The position numbers and the translations under genes were made by a program. Below are positions 1 to 8,748 of a stretch of 64,000 nt of DNA, in pieces; position 1 is the stretch's first letter; the number at the start of each line of letters is the position of its first letter. The notes beneath the pieces were generated by a model that made no database searches, was not told the DNA's origin, and saw only the letters and a list, made by a program, of their open reading frames with translations. Source of the stretch: Candidatus Nitrosocosmicus sp. (GTDB lineage: Archaea; Thermoproteota; Nitrososphaeria; Nitrososphaerales; Nitrososphaeraceae); NCBI GenBank assembly GCA_029194465.1, contig JARFXS010000001.1, positions 62,001 to 126,000 on the forward strand, in the 5' to 3' direction.

Positions 1-740
1 AGGATACCAATTCTGCTATTAAATCTCCTGCATTTTCAAGATAATTAGCAGCTATTCTATAGTCGAGCATATCGATATTGCTTAAATTCAGGTTGCTCGC
101 AAGTTTCTTGTTCATAATAGCTGTTCTTATGACTCTGACGAGGAGGAAATATTGCCTGTCTATTTCATCGTCTCGACTGTCAATTTTTTTCTGTAGATCT
201 GTTCCAAAGCCTTCACTAAGGGAACGAATCGTTTCCTTGAACATACCTGTTATGATTGAGTTCATCATACTCAATATTTTTTCAATGTTTAAGGTTTTAG
301 CATCAATTAAAAATTGAAGATGTATGTTATAGCTATTCTCATCAACAATTTCTAATCCAATCAATTTTCTGGTGGCCTTCTTTATTGTTTCACTGTCTTC
401 AAATGATATCTGATTCTTCGAATGAATGTTTATCCTATTATAACCCAGTAGGTAGGCGCCAAAAATTTTATTTAAAAGTATTTTAGTTACCTTATCTTTG
501 AATTCTACTTGCTCAACTATGTCATTTTGTGATTGTTGATTACTATCCTCCTGCCCATACTCAAATTCTATTTTTATTTCTTCTTCTTGGTAATTATTAT
601 AAATTGAAACGGTGTTGTCAATATTAGTTTCTATAGTTAGGCTGTTTCCCTTGCTTAGGAATTCTTCTTATCCAGTCATTCGGAAGGGATATAAGAATAC
701 TACTTCCAATTTGCTGTAATATTCGAGTATATATTGTCAT
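1..740 (-). CDS. PhoU/AbrB-type phosphate uptake regulator (partial, one frameshift)
   Basis: The ATG is at 740 and the gene runs off the left edge, so the C-terminus is missing. The first residues (MTIYTRILQQIGSSILISLP) look like the swapped-hairpin AbrB DNA-binding segment that starts archaeal PhoU-like regulators. Further on, a helical region resembles PhoU. The reading frame breaks near 668-669: one extra T on the plus strand moves the frame from NDWI into a short false tail. Removing it gives NDWIEEFLSKGNSLTIET, the expected continuation of the hairpin. The family is associated with control of phosphate transport; that role here is inferred. It is divergent from the pantoate kinase gene, with about 70 AT-rich bases between them. 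Confidence 0.6.
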
Positions 741-810
741 AATTTATATATATGAATATAAATAAATTATACTATATTTTTATATTTACTTTTGATGTTT
801 ATGGAGTGTA

Positions 811-1764
811 GTGGTTTTAGTTACTCAAGTGCCTGTGGCAGTGGCAAAGGCGTATAGTCCTGGTCACATTACTGGCTTCTTTTCCACACCGGACCCGCAA
901 ATTTCTACAACAGATCCAAAATTTCTTGGATCTATGGGTGCTGGTTTTAGTATTGATAAAGGAATTACATCTACTGTTAAAGTATTTTCTTCGAATGAAA
1001 AGAACTACGAAATAAGACTAAACGGCATCCCTAATTTTGAGCTAAAGGTATCAAATTTTGTCATGGCCTCTTACATGCAATTAATCCAGGAGCCTGTTTA
1101 TCTTTCGATTGAGCATGAATCTGAATTACCTATCGGGTATGGGTTGGGGTCTAGTGGGTCAGCCGCGTTGAGTCTTTCTTATGCCCTTAATGAGGCGTTA
1201 AAGACTAACTTAACCAAAGTCCAAGCAGCACAAATAGCACACAGCGCTGATATAGCTTGCAGGACTGGGCTGGGAACAGTCATATCGGAATTTACTGGTG
1301 GTTTTGAGCTGAGATTGAAGGTTGGCGGGCCTGGCATTGGCCAAGTTATTAAATCTGAATTGTCAACAGACTGGTGCGTTATCGTTTTGTGTCTTGAACC
1401 CATTAAAACAGAACTATGGCTTGATAAGTCCGTTACGAATGAGAATAAACATTCAATGAATCTTTTGGGTGGAAAAATGGTGAATGATTTGCATCGAAAT
1501 CAAAATGTAGAATCATTTCTCGAGATGTCTTATCAATTTGCTCGTGAATATCGTTTGGATAAGGGCAAATGTCAAAACCCACTAAACCTTTTGCAGGCGG
1601 AGGGTATTAAGGCTAGTGTGGCACTCTTTGGACATACTTTGTTTACCTTAACTGGACGAGACAAGGTACGTAAAATTGTGAAGTTGTTAGAACAATTTAA
1701 GGGACAATTACTTGTCTGTGGCGTCGATAATTTGGGCGCCAGACTGATTAGAAGAAATGACTAA
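811..1764 (+). CDS. pok: Pantoate kinase (archaeal CoA biosynthesis, GHMP kinase)
   Basis: This 317-residue GHMP-superfamily kinase phosphorylates pantoate to 4-phosphopantoate, the archaeal route to coenzyme A that replaces pantothenate synthetase and pantothenate kinase. The ATP-binding loop PIGYGLGSSGSAAL lies at about residues 107-120 and the N-terminus (AKAYSPGHITGFF) matches the substrate-binding start of the family. The start is GTG at 811 with a purine-rich GGAG a few bases upstream; the ATG at 801 is out of frame. The gene is followed after two bases by phosphopantothenate synthetase, its partner in the pathway, so the two are almost certainly co-transcribed. TATA-like AT-rich DNA precedes it. 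Confidence 0.92.
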   Translation: MVLVTQVPVAVAKAYSPGHITGFFSTPDPQISTTDPKFLGSMGAGFSIDKGITSTVKVFSSNEKNYEIRLNGIPNFELKVSNFVMASYMQLIQEPVYLSIEHESELPIGYGLGSSGSAALSLSYALNEALKTNLTKVQAAQIAHSADIACRTGLGTVISEFTGGFELRLKVGGPGIGQVIKSELSTDWCVIVLCLEPIKTELWLDKSVTNENKHSMNLLGGKMVNDLHRNQNVESFLEMSYQFAREYRLDKGKCQNPLNLLQAEGIKASVALFGHTLFTLTGRDKVRKIVKLLEQFKGQLLVCGVDNLGARLIRRND

Positions 1765-1766
1765 GC

Positions 1767-2537
1767 ATGGAGAGAAAAATAGAATTACATGAGAGTCATC
1801 CAAGATATTTATCGTTGTTAGCCAGAGAAAAACTGGTAACAGGTTTCAAACGAGGTTTAGTGGCATCAGAGGGTCTAATCGCACATGGAAGAGGGGAATG
1901 CTTTGACTATTTAATTGGCGAATGTACAATCGAATCCGCAAAAGCTGCTATAAATGCTGCTTCCGCCACATTATTACTTGCCAGATATCCGGTAATATCT
2001 ATAAATGGTAACGTAACGGCTTTATGCGTAGACCAGATATGCCAGTTAAATCGATCACTAGAAAATTCGGCTGTTGAAATAAATCTTTTTTACTATACAA
2101 AAGAGAGGGAAAGGTTGATATCAGAAGAATTCAAAAAATATGGATTACTAAAAATATTTGTGATTGACCCAATAAATCTTGTAAGCATCCCGGAACTAGA
2201 GAGCAATAGAAGATTTGTCGACAGGAATGGAATTTCTAAAGCAGACGTTGTGTTTGTACCTTTAGAGGATGGTGATAGAACCATAGCCTTAAAACGAATG
2301 AATAAGAAAGTTATCACAGTAGATCTGAACCCACTTTCAAGAACGGCATTGTCATCGGACATAACAATTGTCGATAATATTGTTAGGGTAATGCCACAAC
2401 TTATCGAATGCGTCAAATATCATAATAAACATTCTAGTGAAAATGACCTCAAGGGGCTTATAGAGGCTTTTAATATTTTGGATGGTCTAAAAAAGGCCCT
2501 TGAAGTAATGAAATCTAAACAGGTTCCAATTCAATAA
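1767..2537 (+). CDS. 4-phosphopantoate--beta-alanine ligase (phosphopantothenate synthetase)
   Basis: This 256-residue protein belongs to the archaeal phosphopantothenate synthetase family (formerly DUF137). It joins 4-phosphopantoate to beta-alanine using ATP. Family features are the N-terminal HPRYLSLLAREKLV segment, the AHGRGECFDYLIGE stretch near residues 40-53 and the conserved AAINAASATLLLARYPVISI region. Length is typical. The ATG sits two bases after the pantoate kinase stop. Pantoate kinase and this enzyme form the archaeal two-step replacement for the bacterial PanC and CoaA steps. Confidence 0.92.
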   Translation: MERKIELHESHPRYLSLLAREKLVTGFKRGLVASEGLIAHGRGECFDYLIGECTIESAKAAINAASATLLLARYPVISINGNVTALCVDQICQLNRSLENSAVEINLFYYTKERERLISEEFKKYGLLKIFVIDPINLVSIPELESNRRFVDRNGISKADVVFVPLEDGDRTIALKRMNKKVITVDLNPLSRTALSSDITIVDNIVRVMPQLIECVKYHNKHSSENDLKGLIEAFNILDGLKKALEVMKSKQVPIQ

Positions 2538-2591
2538 AAATGAACCCAGTATCAATTTTACAGGGTTTTTCAGACTTTTACATTGGGAGTT

Positions 2592-3472
2592 ATGACTTTT
2601 TCTGATTCCAAACATTAGCGATTTACAACAAAAAAAGAAAAAATGTGAAAAAATTACCGTAGTAACTGCATATGATTACACAACTTCAAAAATATGTGAT
2701 GAATCCGGAGTTGATATATTGCTTGTTGGTGACAGTGCTGGTATGGTTATGCTGGGCTACCCAAGTACAATTTCTGTTACTATGGAAGAAATGATGGTCT
2801 ATTGCAGAAGTGTTATTAATGGATCAAAGAACGCTTTAATCATTGCCGATATGCCATTTGGGTCCTACCAGTTTGATCAGTCATTGGCTTGTCTAAATGC
2901 TACAAAATTTATTAAACTAGGTTGTCATGCTGTAAAACTTGAAGGTGGTATTGAAGTTGTTCCTCTTATAAAGAAACTTACAGAATACGGAATCCCAGTT
3001 ATGGGACATATTGGATTAAAGCCTCAGACCTCATTACTATGGGAGGGATACAGGGTGCAAGGGAGAACTACCGATTCCGCAATCTCGTTACACCATCAAG
3101 CAAAAGAATTAGAGAAGGCCGGAGCTTTTAGTTTAGTAATAGAACTAGTAACCAGTCAAGTAAGCTGAACAAATCTCAAAATCTCTCACTATTCCGACGA
3201 TTGGGATAGGTTCAGGTAGTGGATGTGATGGTCAAGTTTTGGTATTTCATGATCTTATTGGATCCTTTAATAACTTTAAACCAAAATTTGTAAAGCGATA
3301 TTTGGAATCTTTTCCTCTAATATTGGGTGCGATGAAAAATTATGTTTCAGATGTAAAAAATGGTAAATTTCCAGATGAAGATCATTCATTTTTTATTACA
3401 GAAGAAGAATTATTGAGATTCAATAAATATCTTAATACAAAAGCGAATATTCGCAAGTTGAATCCAGAATAA
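2592..3472 (+). CDS. panB: 3-methyl-2-oxobutanoate hydroxymethyltransferase PanB (two frameshifts)
   Basis: PanB makes ketopantoate from 2-oxoisovalerate and methylene-tetrahydrofolate or tetrahydromethanopterin. Motifs ITVVTAYDYTTSKICDESG, LLVGDSAGMVMLGY and MPFGSYQ mark the N-terminal half; IPTIGIGSGSGCDGQVLVFHD marks the metal and substrate site near the end. The likely ATG at 2592 follows GGGAG. The frame breaks near 2611-2618, after MTFSDSK, and again at 3162-3163, where one extra A turns QVAEQISKSLTIPTIG into a stop. Both are single-base changes in an otherwise well-conserved protein, so I treat it as functional with sequence errors. It follows the two archaeal CoA genes and precedes coaBC. 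Confidence 0.87.
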
Positions 3473-3488
3473 ATTGGATCGATTTAAG

Positions 3489-4934
3489 ATGGTAGAAGAT
3501 AAATCACCCAGTAGAAAATCCGTTGATAGTAACGACGATGATAAATATAGTTTACATCCATCAAAGGATATCAAATGCACTCTGGGAAATGAATTGTTTG
3601 GAAAACGAGTTGTAATTTGTGTCACCGCTAGTGTAGCTTGTTACAAGACGATTGACCTGATCAGATTAATGATGAGGCATGGTGCTGAAGTATTTGTGGT
3701 AATCTCAAAAGCGGTTGAAAAATTCATGAATAAAGAATATTTTTTGTGGGCCAGTGGGAATTCTGTTATATCAGAACTTTCTGGAAAATTAGAACATGTA
3801 AGAATAGCTAATTTCAAAACATCTGATCTGATAGTAGTATATCCGTGTACAGCTAATACAATAGGCAAATTTGCAAATGGGATTGATGATACATCAGTAA
3901 CTTCAGTGCTATCGATAGCACTTGGAGCTCGGATTCCCATAATAATCGCCCCTGCAATGCATGATGCTATGTACCAAAACATAATCATTAAACAAAATAT
4001 ACAATGCTTAGAAAAAGTTGGGATAGTGTTTGTAAATCCGATCCTTGAAGAGGATAAAGCCAAAGTAGCAACCGTCGAATCCGTTTATTTGCAAAGTGTT
4101 GATCTGGTCAGGAATCAAATTTCAAATATTCCAAAGAGTGATGTTATGTCAGACGATCATTTAGATTGGTTTTTCTGTAAAAGTTCGATTAAAAATTCGA
4201 TACCATTAGGTAAAGAACAGATGCGATCATTTATGAAAAATAGAAAGATTTTGATTTCTACGGGCAGTACCGTTGAATACATAGATCCGATTCGTGTCAT
4301 TTCTAATACTAGTTCCGGTAAAATGGGTTATTTTCTGTTAAAGAAGGCTATCGACTTGGGATTAGATGTTACTCTTGTTAAGGGATCAACAATGATAGAT
4401 TTAGAATACACTAAATTGAAGGACCAGTTTGATTTTAAGATGATCAATGTTAGAACAAGTCAACAAATGCTGGATAGTGTAATGGGGGAGTTAACTTCAA
4501 AACCTTATGACATAACCATGCTTGCTGCAGCAGTTTCCGATTTCAAACCAGAATTTTCTTCGACTAACAAAATCACTACCGACTGCAATTCTTTTATACT
4601 TAAACTTGTGCCAACCAGCAAAATCGTTAATCAAGTCAAACACATCCAAAGTAAAACATTCTTGGTTGGATTTAAGGCTGAATACCACGTTTCAGATCGA
4701 ATTCTATTGGAAAGATCATATCGGAAACTTCTAGATTCTGATGCCGATATGGTTGTTGCCAATGACGTGGGCACTGAAGGTGCATTTATTGGCTCAGATT
4801 CCAACAAGATCGTAATTGTGGATAAATACAAGAATTATTACGATTTTCCCATTCAAAATAAAGAATCTGTTGCAGAAAACATTCTAAAATTAATATACGT
4901 ATATTTACATAAACAAAGAAATGATGAATCCTAG
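3489..4934 (+). CDS. coaBC: Bifunctional phosphopantothenoylcysteine decarboxylase/phosphopantothenate--cysteine ligase CoaBC
   Basis: CoaBC adds cysteine to 4-phosphopantothenate (CoaB half) and decarboxylates the product to 4-phosphopantetheine (CoaC half). The flavin-binding CoaC domain fills about residues 35-210, with VVICVTASVACYKTIDLIR and the active-site stretch PAMHDAMYQN. The CoaB domain starts with ISTGSTVEYIDPIRVISN followed by TSSGKMGYFL, and later has MLAAAVSDF and LVGFKAE. The ATG at 3489 is preferred; an upstream in-frame TTG at 3474 would add five residues. The gene directly follows panB, completing a block that covers most steps from ketopantoate formation to phosphopantetheine; a ketopantoate reductase is not seen here. 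Confidence 0.92.
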   Translation: MVEDKSPSRKSVDSNDDDKYSLHPSKDIKCTLGNELFGKRVVICVTASVACYKTIDLIRLMMRHGAEVFVVISKAVEKFMNKEYFLWASGNSVISELSGKLEHVRIANFKTSDLIVVYPCTANTIGKFANGIDDTSVTSVLSIALGARIPIIIAPAMHDAMYQNIIIKQNIQCLEKVGIVFVNPILEEDKAKVATVESVYLQSVDLVRNQISNIPKSDVMSDDHLDWFFCKSSIKNSIPLGKEQMRSFMKNRKILISTGSTVEYIDPIRVISNTSSGKMGYFLLKKAIDLGLDVTLVKGSTMIDLEYTKLKDQFDFKMINVRTSQQMLDSVMGELTSKPYDITMLAAAVSDFKPEFSSTNKITTDCNSFILKLVPTSKIVNQVKHIQSKTFLVGFKAEYHVSDRILLERSYRKLLDSDADMVVANDVGTEGAFIGSDSNKIVIVDKYKNYYDFPIQNKESVAENILKLIYVYLHKQRNDES

Positions 4935-5012
4935 ATTAGAGTCATACCAAATATGCACGGTCTAATAATATCTGTACATTTGATGTTAATCGTTCTGTTT
5001 CATACAAATAAA

Positions 5013-5020
5013 ATTATATA
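5013..5020 (+). promoter_or_regulatory. Putative TATA box for the lyase gene
   Basis: The stretch ATTATATA lies 26-33 bases before the TTG start at 5046. That spacing matches an archaeal TATA box driving a leaderless or nearly leaderless transcript. No Shine-Dalgarno sequence is evident before the start. Confidence 0.4.
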
Positions 5021-5045
5021 AAGAGGTCAAAAGTAACACAATCAT

Positions 5046-5900
5046 TTGTCATTAAGTAAGTTATTGAGTCGTCAGAATGATATTTTAGTTATGCCAGGTG
5101 TATACGATGCTTTGACTGCCAAGATTGCTGAGCAAGTAGGTTTTGAGGCCATTTTTCAAACAGGATACGGAACATCGGCATCGTTGTTAGCGTTGCCCGA
5201 TTTCGGATTCTTAAGCATCACCGAAACTGTTGAAAATGCACGAAGGATAACTAGAGCAGTTGACATACCATTAATTGTAGATGTAGATACTGGATACGGT
5301 AACCCTTTGACCGTATCTAAATTAGTAAATGATTTGCAACGAATAGGGGCTTCGGGGATCTTTCTTGAAGATCAAGTTTGGCCAAAAAGGTGTGGCCATA
5401 TGATGGGTAAGGAAGTTATCGATTCTCAGGATTACATTCAAAAACTAAAGTCTGCTATTGACGCTAAGAAACAAGACTCGGATTTCATAATAGTAGCCAG
5501 AACTGATGCTATGGCTCCATTGGGCATTGAAGAGGCTATAAAAAGGGGAAAATTATATAGAGAAATAGGTGCTGACATCGTTTTTGTGGAGGCTCCACGC
5601 TCTATCGAAGATATGAAAAAAATTGCAGATCAAATTGATGCCCCATTAGTAGCCAACATGATAGAGGAAGGCATAACACCCAATTTGACCTCAACTGAAC
5701 TTTTAGAATTGGGCTACAAAATTGCTCTGTTTCCCCTTTCTGGATTATATTCCTCCGCTTTTGCGATATTTGAAACGTTTAAGACTTTGAAAGAGACTGG
5801 TACAACAAAGACGCTGAAAGATAAAATGATGAAGTTTAAGGAATTTAATAAACTAGTTAGCTTAGATAAATACATGACCATGGAAAACAAATATGTTTGA
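5046..5900 (+). CDS. Isocitrate lyase/PEP mutase-family carbon-carbon lyase
   Basis: This 284-residue TIM-barrel enzyme has the signatures of the PEP mutase/isocitrate lyase superfamily: MPGVYDALTAKIAE near the start, DVDTGYGN (about 79-86) for Mg2+ binding, and EDQVWPKRCGHMMG with the KRCGH catalytic loop (114-118). The loop cysteine is typical of lyases such as 2-methylisocitrate lyase and of related 2,3-dimethylmalate lyases, not of phosphonomutases. The exact substrate cannot be read from sequence. The start is TTG at 5046. The gene follows coaBC after 111 bases and appears to have its own promoter. Confidence 0.8.
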   Translation: MSLSKLLSRQNDILVMPGVYDALTAKIAEQVGFEAIFQTGYGTSASLLALPDFGFLSITETVENARRITRAVDIPLIVDVDTGYGNPLTVSKLVNDLQRIGASGIFLEDQVWPKRCGHMMGKEVIDSQDYIQKLKSAIDAKKQDSDFIIVARTDAMAPLGIEEAIKRGKLYREIGADIVFVEAPRSIEDMKKIADQIDAPLVANMIEEGITPNLTSTELLELGYKIALFPLSGLYSSAFAIFETFKTLKETGTTKTLKDKMMKFKEFNKLVSLDKYMTMENKYV

Positions 5901-5928
5901 TCTTAGTTCAATAGCCTAAACTTGACTA

Positions 5929-7488
5929 TTGTTGAATTCATTTCTTGTTTTTGCTATTCTAATACTTTTTGGCATCGGTTGTTTAATTGGGATCATTCCA
6001 ATAATCCAAAACTTTCCATTTCCTGTAGGCTACGATTCTATAAATTATTACTTACCTGCCCTATATGATCTAGATTCTAATCCAGTAATCGGGGGAACAT
6101 TATTTCCAGTTTATGTATTTTTAGTATATTCCTTTCATTTGGTCTCTTTCTCCGATCTATATCTTGCCTTTAACGTTGTAAACATCATATTGTATGGATC
6201 TCTTAGCGTTACTACGTTCCTTTTGTTTACTGGTGTACTTAGACTATCAGTTAATAAAAGTATGTTGTTTACCCTTTTTGTTTTATTACAGCTAAGTTCA
6301 CTGAGAATGGCATGGGATCTACATAGAGATATTTTAGCACTTGTTTGTCTCAACCTTAGTTTAGTTACCATGAATCATTTCAGGTCAAATCATTTCAACA
6401 AATCCGTACTCCTACAATACGTTACTGTTAGCGTTCTATATCTGGCTACACTATTTTCTGATAGAATGATGGGAGTTTTACTAATCATATCATCAATCTT
6501 CTTCTCGATTAGATACAAACTCCTTCTTCTAATTACTATTAATTTATTATTACTGACATTGTTTCTAACCTATTTCTTTTTGCTAGATGATATTACTTTT
6601 GTTTCTGTTGGGTTGAATCCAGTAGATACATTAGTGAATCCTGTATTCAACAAAAATAGTCTTTCTCCTTACGATTTACTTGTATTGCAACTTTCACTAT
6701 ATGGAATCCTCATTCCATTTTTCATTGTAGGTTTTCTTAAAAAGTCAAATTCGTTAATCCTCACGATTCCCACTCTTGTGACAATTTTTCTATCATTTAG
6801 TTGGCTCCTCGTCCCTAATCATAGTTATTTGGTACCCGAGCGTTGGATTATTCTTTCAGGATTTTTTGTTTCCATCTTCGGAATATATGGGTTCTTCCTT
6901 ATCGCTGATAGATTAGTAAATTCAAAACTTAGAAACTTGGTTTCGGTCTTATTTGTTTCATCTTTTATGGTTTATGGCATTTTGTTTATAGTTCTTCCAT
7001 ATGGAATTGCCTTTACCATACCTTCTATATTTCAAACCCAAACTGGATTAACAATTCCGCTTTCCATGTCTTTTAATTCACTAGAGATATCCAAGAATCA
7101 AGACTTGGTGAATTCTATAGATTGGATTAATACCCATACTAGGAATAATGCAGAAATTATTGGAACCCTGCATTGGCGAGGTTGGTTTCATTTGTTCTTA
7201 GAAAAACCCCGTCAGTATATTTTTTCTGAGACTGTATCGTTACCGGGTAATTATTTCAAAGTTGAGAAAAATGGTACTTCCTTGGAAGATAACCTTAAAA
7301 CCAAAATAGATCTTAAGTGTGGCAAAGCAGGGACGTACACAAACACTAGCTCCATTCCTGGAAATGGAAGAAATTTTTACTTGATTGATTCTAAATCGGG
7401 CGACTATAATAATTATTCATCTTACGCGGTAGTGTATGATTCAAAATATATTCATATTTATGAAATTCCTGATTTAATTTGTGGGTGA
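5929..7488 (+). CDS. Polytopic membrane protein with C-terminal extracytoplasmic domain (possible GT-C fold)
   Basis: Unrecognised 519-residue integral membrane protein. About 10-11 hydrophobic segments fill residues 1-370; the last 150 residues are soluble and contain NSIDWINTHTRNNAEIIGT. The first large loop after the first membrane helix has FPVGYDSINYYLPALYDL, where the acidic residue after the first helix is reminiscent of lipid-dependent GT-C glycosyltransferases. No confident catalytic signature is visible, so that assignment is tentative. The start is TTG at 5929. It opens the glycosyltransferase island and its 3' end overlaps the convergent glycosyltransferase gene by 15 bases. Confidence 0.6.
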   Translation: MLNSFLVFAILILFGIGCLIGIIPIIQNFPFPVGYDSINYYLPALYDLDSNPVIGGTLFPVYVFLVYSFHLVSFSDLYLAFNVVNIILYGSLSVTTFLLFTGVLRLSVNKSMLFTLFVLLQLSSLRMAWDLHRDILALVCLNLSLVTMNHFRSNHFNKSVLLQYVTVSVLYLATLFSDRMMGVLLIISSIFFSIRYKLLLLITINLLLLTLFLTYFFLLDDITFVSVGLNPVDTLVNPVFNKNSLSPYDLLVLQLSLYGILIPFFIVGFLKKSNSLILTIPTLVTIFLSFSWLLVPNHSYLVPERWIILSGFFVSIFGIYGFFLIADRLVNSKLRNLVSVLFVSSFMVYGILFIVLPYGIAFTIPSIFQTQTGLTIPLSMSFNSLEISKNQDLVNSIDWINTHTRNNAEIIGTLHWRGWFHLFLEKPRQYIFSETVSLPGNYFKVEKNGTSLEDNLKTKIDLKCGKAGTYTNTSSIPGNGRNFYLIDSKSGDYNNYSSYAVVYDSKYIHIYEIPDLICG

Positions 7489-8361
7489 TCTTTGTTTAAT
7501 TAATGATTTGATTTTATCTACCTGGATCTTCCTGGTAAATTTTCTTATATCATCAGGGTACATACTGTCATACCCTTCAAGCTTCGGTTTATAAGATATG
7601 TAATGATACAACATATACAAGGCTCCCGCCCTTCCTATGGGTTTACTGGTACCAAAATATAGGAAAAATCTCCCAAATGCGAATAATGGATGATAACCGA
7701 GGGTTCTCATGCTAGCACCAAATTCATAGAAATGATGATTCTGCCCAAGGGGTCGAGTGTGCTCAAATTTTGCTTCTTTTAGGATAGTCTCTTTATAACC
7801 ATTTTTTCTTGAAGCGATCAAAACAGCAGATTCGTATCCCATTTTTTCCGGGTATTGAGCATATTCTTCATAAAAAAAGGAGTTCCTGACAAATCTACCT
7901 GCTCCACGAGGAGTTTTATAACTATCGTCATCAAGATTACCAGATACGATAGCATAATCTGTGTTATTATCCATAAATTCAATTATTTTTTCAGCGTAAT
8001 CGGCGTCATAGATTGTATCATCTGTGCCAATCATATGGTAATCTGTTTCCTCCAACTTATTTTCAGCTTTTAGAGCCAAAGCTTTGTTCCAATTCTTAAC
8101 CACTCTAGAAATATCATAACCCAAATCAGGATTAGATATGATATACAAATTTTCGACTTTATTAGACAACTCTTTTAAGATTTTTCCAGTATTATCTTTA
8201 GAACCGTCATCTATTACAATTATATAAGATGGTTGAATTGTTTGGTTAGATAGTGACATTATGGCCTTCTCGATATCGTTTTCGGAATTTCTACATGTTA
8301 CAATTGTAAAATAAGTTCCCATAGCTACTGTTGTCTGAATATCATATAGACTCTTATACAT
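7474..8361 (-). CDS. Family 2 glycosyltransferase (GT-A)
   Basis: This 295-residue protein has a GT2 catalytic domain. It starts with FTIVTCRNSENDIEKAIMSL, followed by IIVIDDGSKDNTGKIL (nucleotide-binding, about 48-62) and IGTDDTIYDADY (about 111-122), the metal-binding acidic motif. It should transfer a sugar from a nucleotide donor to a glycan or lipid acceptor at the cytoplasmic face; donor and acceptor are unknown. The ATG at 8361 gives a short leader before the fold; MGTYFTIV at residue 14 is an alternative start. No membrane helix is evident. It lies in the surface-glycan island, tail to tail with the polytopic membrane protein. Confidence 0.85.
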   Translation of the reverse strand: MYKSLYDIQTTVAMGTYFTIVTCRNSENDIEKAIMSLSNQTIQPSYIIVIDDGSKDNTGKILKELSNKVENLYIISNPDLGYDISRVVKNWNKALALKAENKLEETDYHMIGTDDTIYDADYAEKIIEFMDNNTDYAIVSGNLDDDSYKTPRGAGRFVRNSFFYEEYAQYPEKMGYESAVLIASRKNGYKETILKEAKFEHTRPLGQNHHFYEFGASMRTLGYHPLFAFGRFFLYFGTSKPIGRAGALYMLYHYISYKPKLEGYDSMYPDDIRKFTRKIQVDKIKSLIKQRSPTN

Positions 8362-8712
8362 ATATAATTTTCAGATTTTGCGGCCAAACAAGATTCACAA
8401 TGACTTTTCTCGAAGGTTCGCGATGTAAGAATGCTTAAACAACCTTGGTACATTTGATACCAGAATTCCGATTTAGGCTATTTGATTAAGTATTATTGTT
8501 CTAGAATAATATTCGGTGCTATCACTTAGATATCAAATATTTCAAAAAAATCAAAAAAATACTATGGATCGATGACAATACAAGAGGTTTATTAAAAATA
8601 TATACTTTGATTCTATCCTTGTTAAGTTAATTTTAGAAAATTATTGTTTTAAGACCTAGCGAAGGCAGATAACTCTATTTTTAATCCTTATGAAATATCA
8701 ATTAACAAATGG
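8362..8712. other. AT-rich intergenic region, no gene seen
   Basis: This spacer separates two divergent glycosyltransferase genes. I see no RNA gene, no convincing small open frame and no strong repeat. It presumably holds two promoters. Confidence 0.5.
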
Positions 8713-8720
8713 TTTATAAT
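8713..8720 (+). promoter_or_regulatory. Putative TATA box for the glycosyltransferase gene at 8749
   Basis: TTTATAAT lies 29-36 bases upstream of the ATG, the position expected for an archaeal TATA box of a leaderless or very short-leader transcript. Confidence 0.35.
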
Positions 8721-8748
8721 TTCATGCGTTTATCTTATTCTTATTAGA

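Noticed and set aside
1179-1403. Minus-strand open frame of 74 codons inside pantoate kinase
   Set aside because: It is antisense to a well-conserved kinase, has no recognisable motif and no promoter or RBS of its own.
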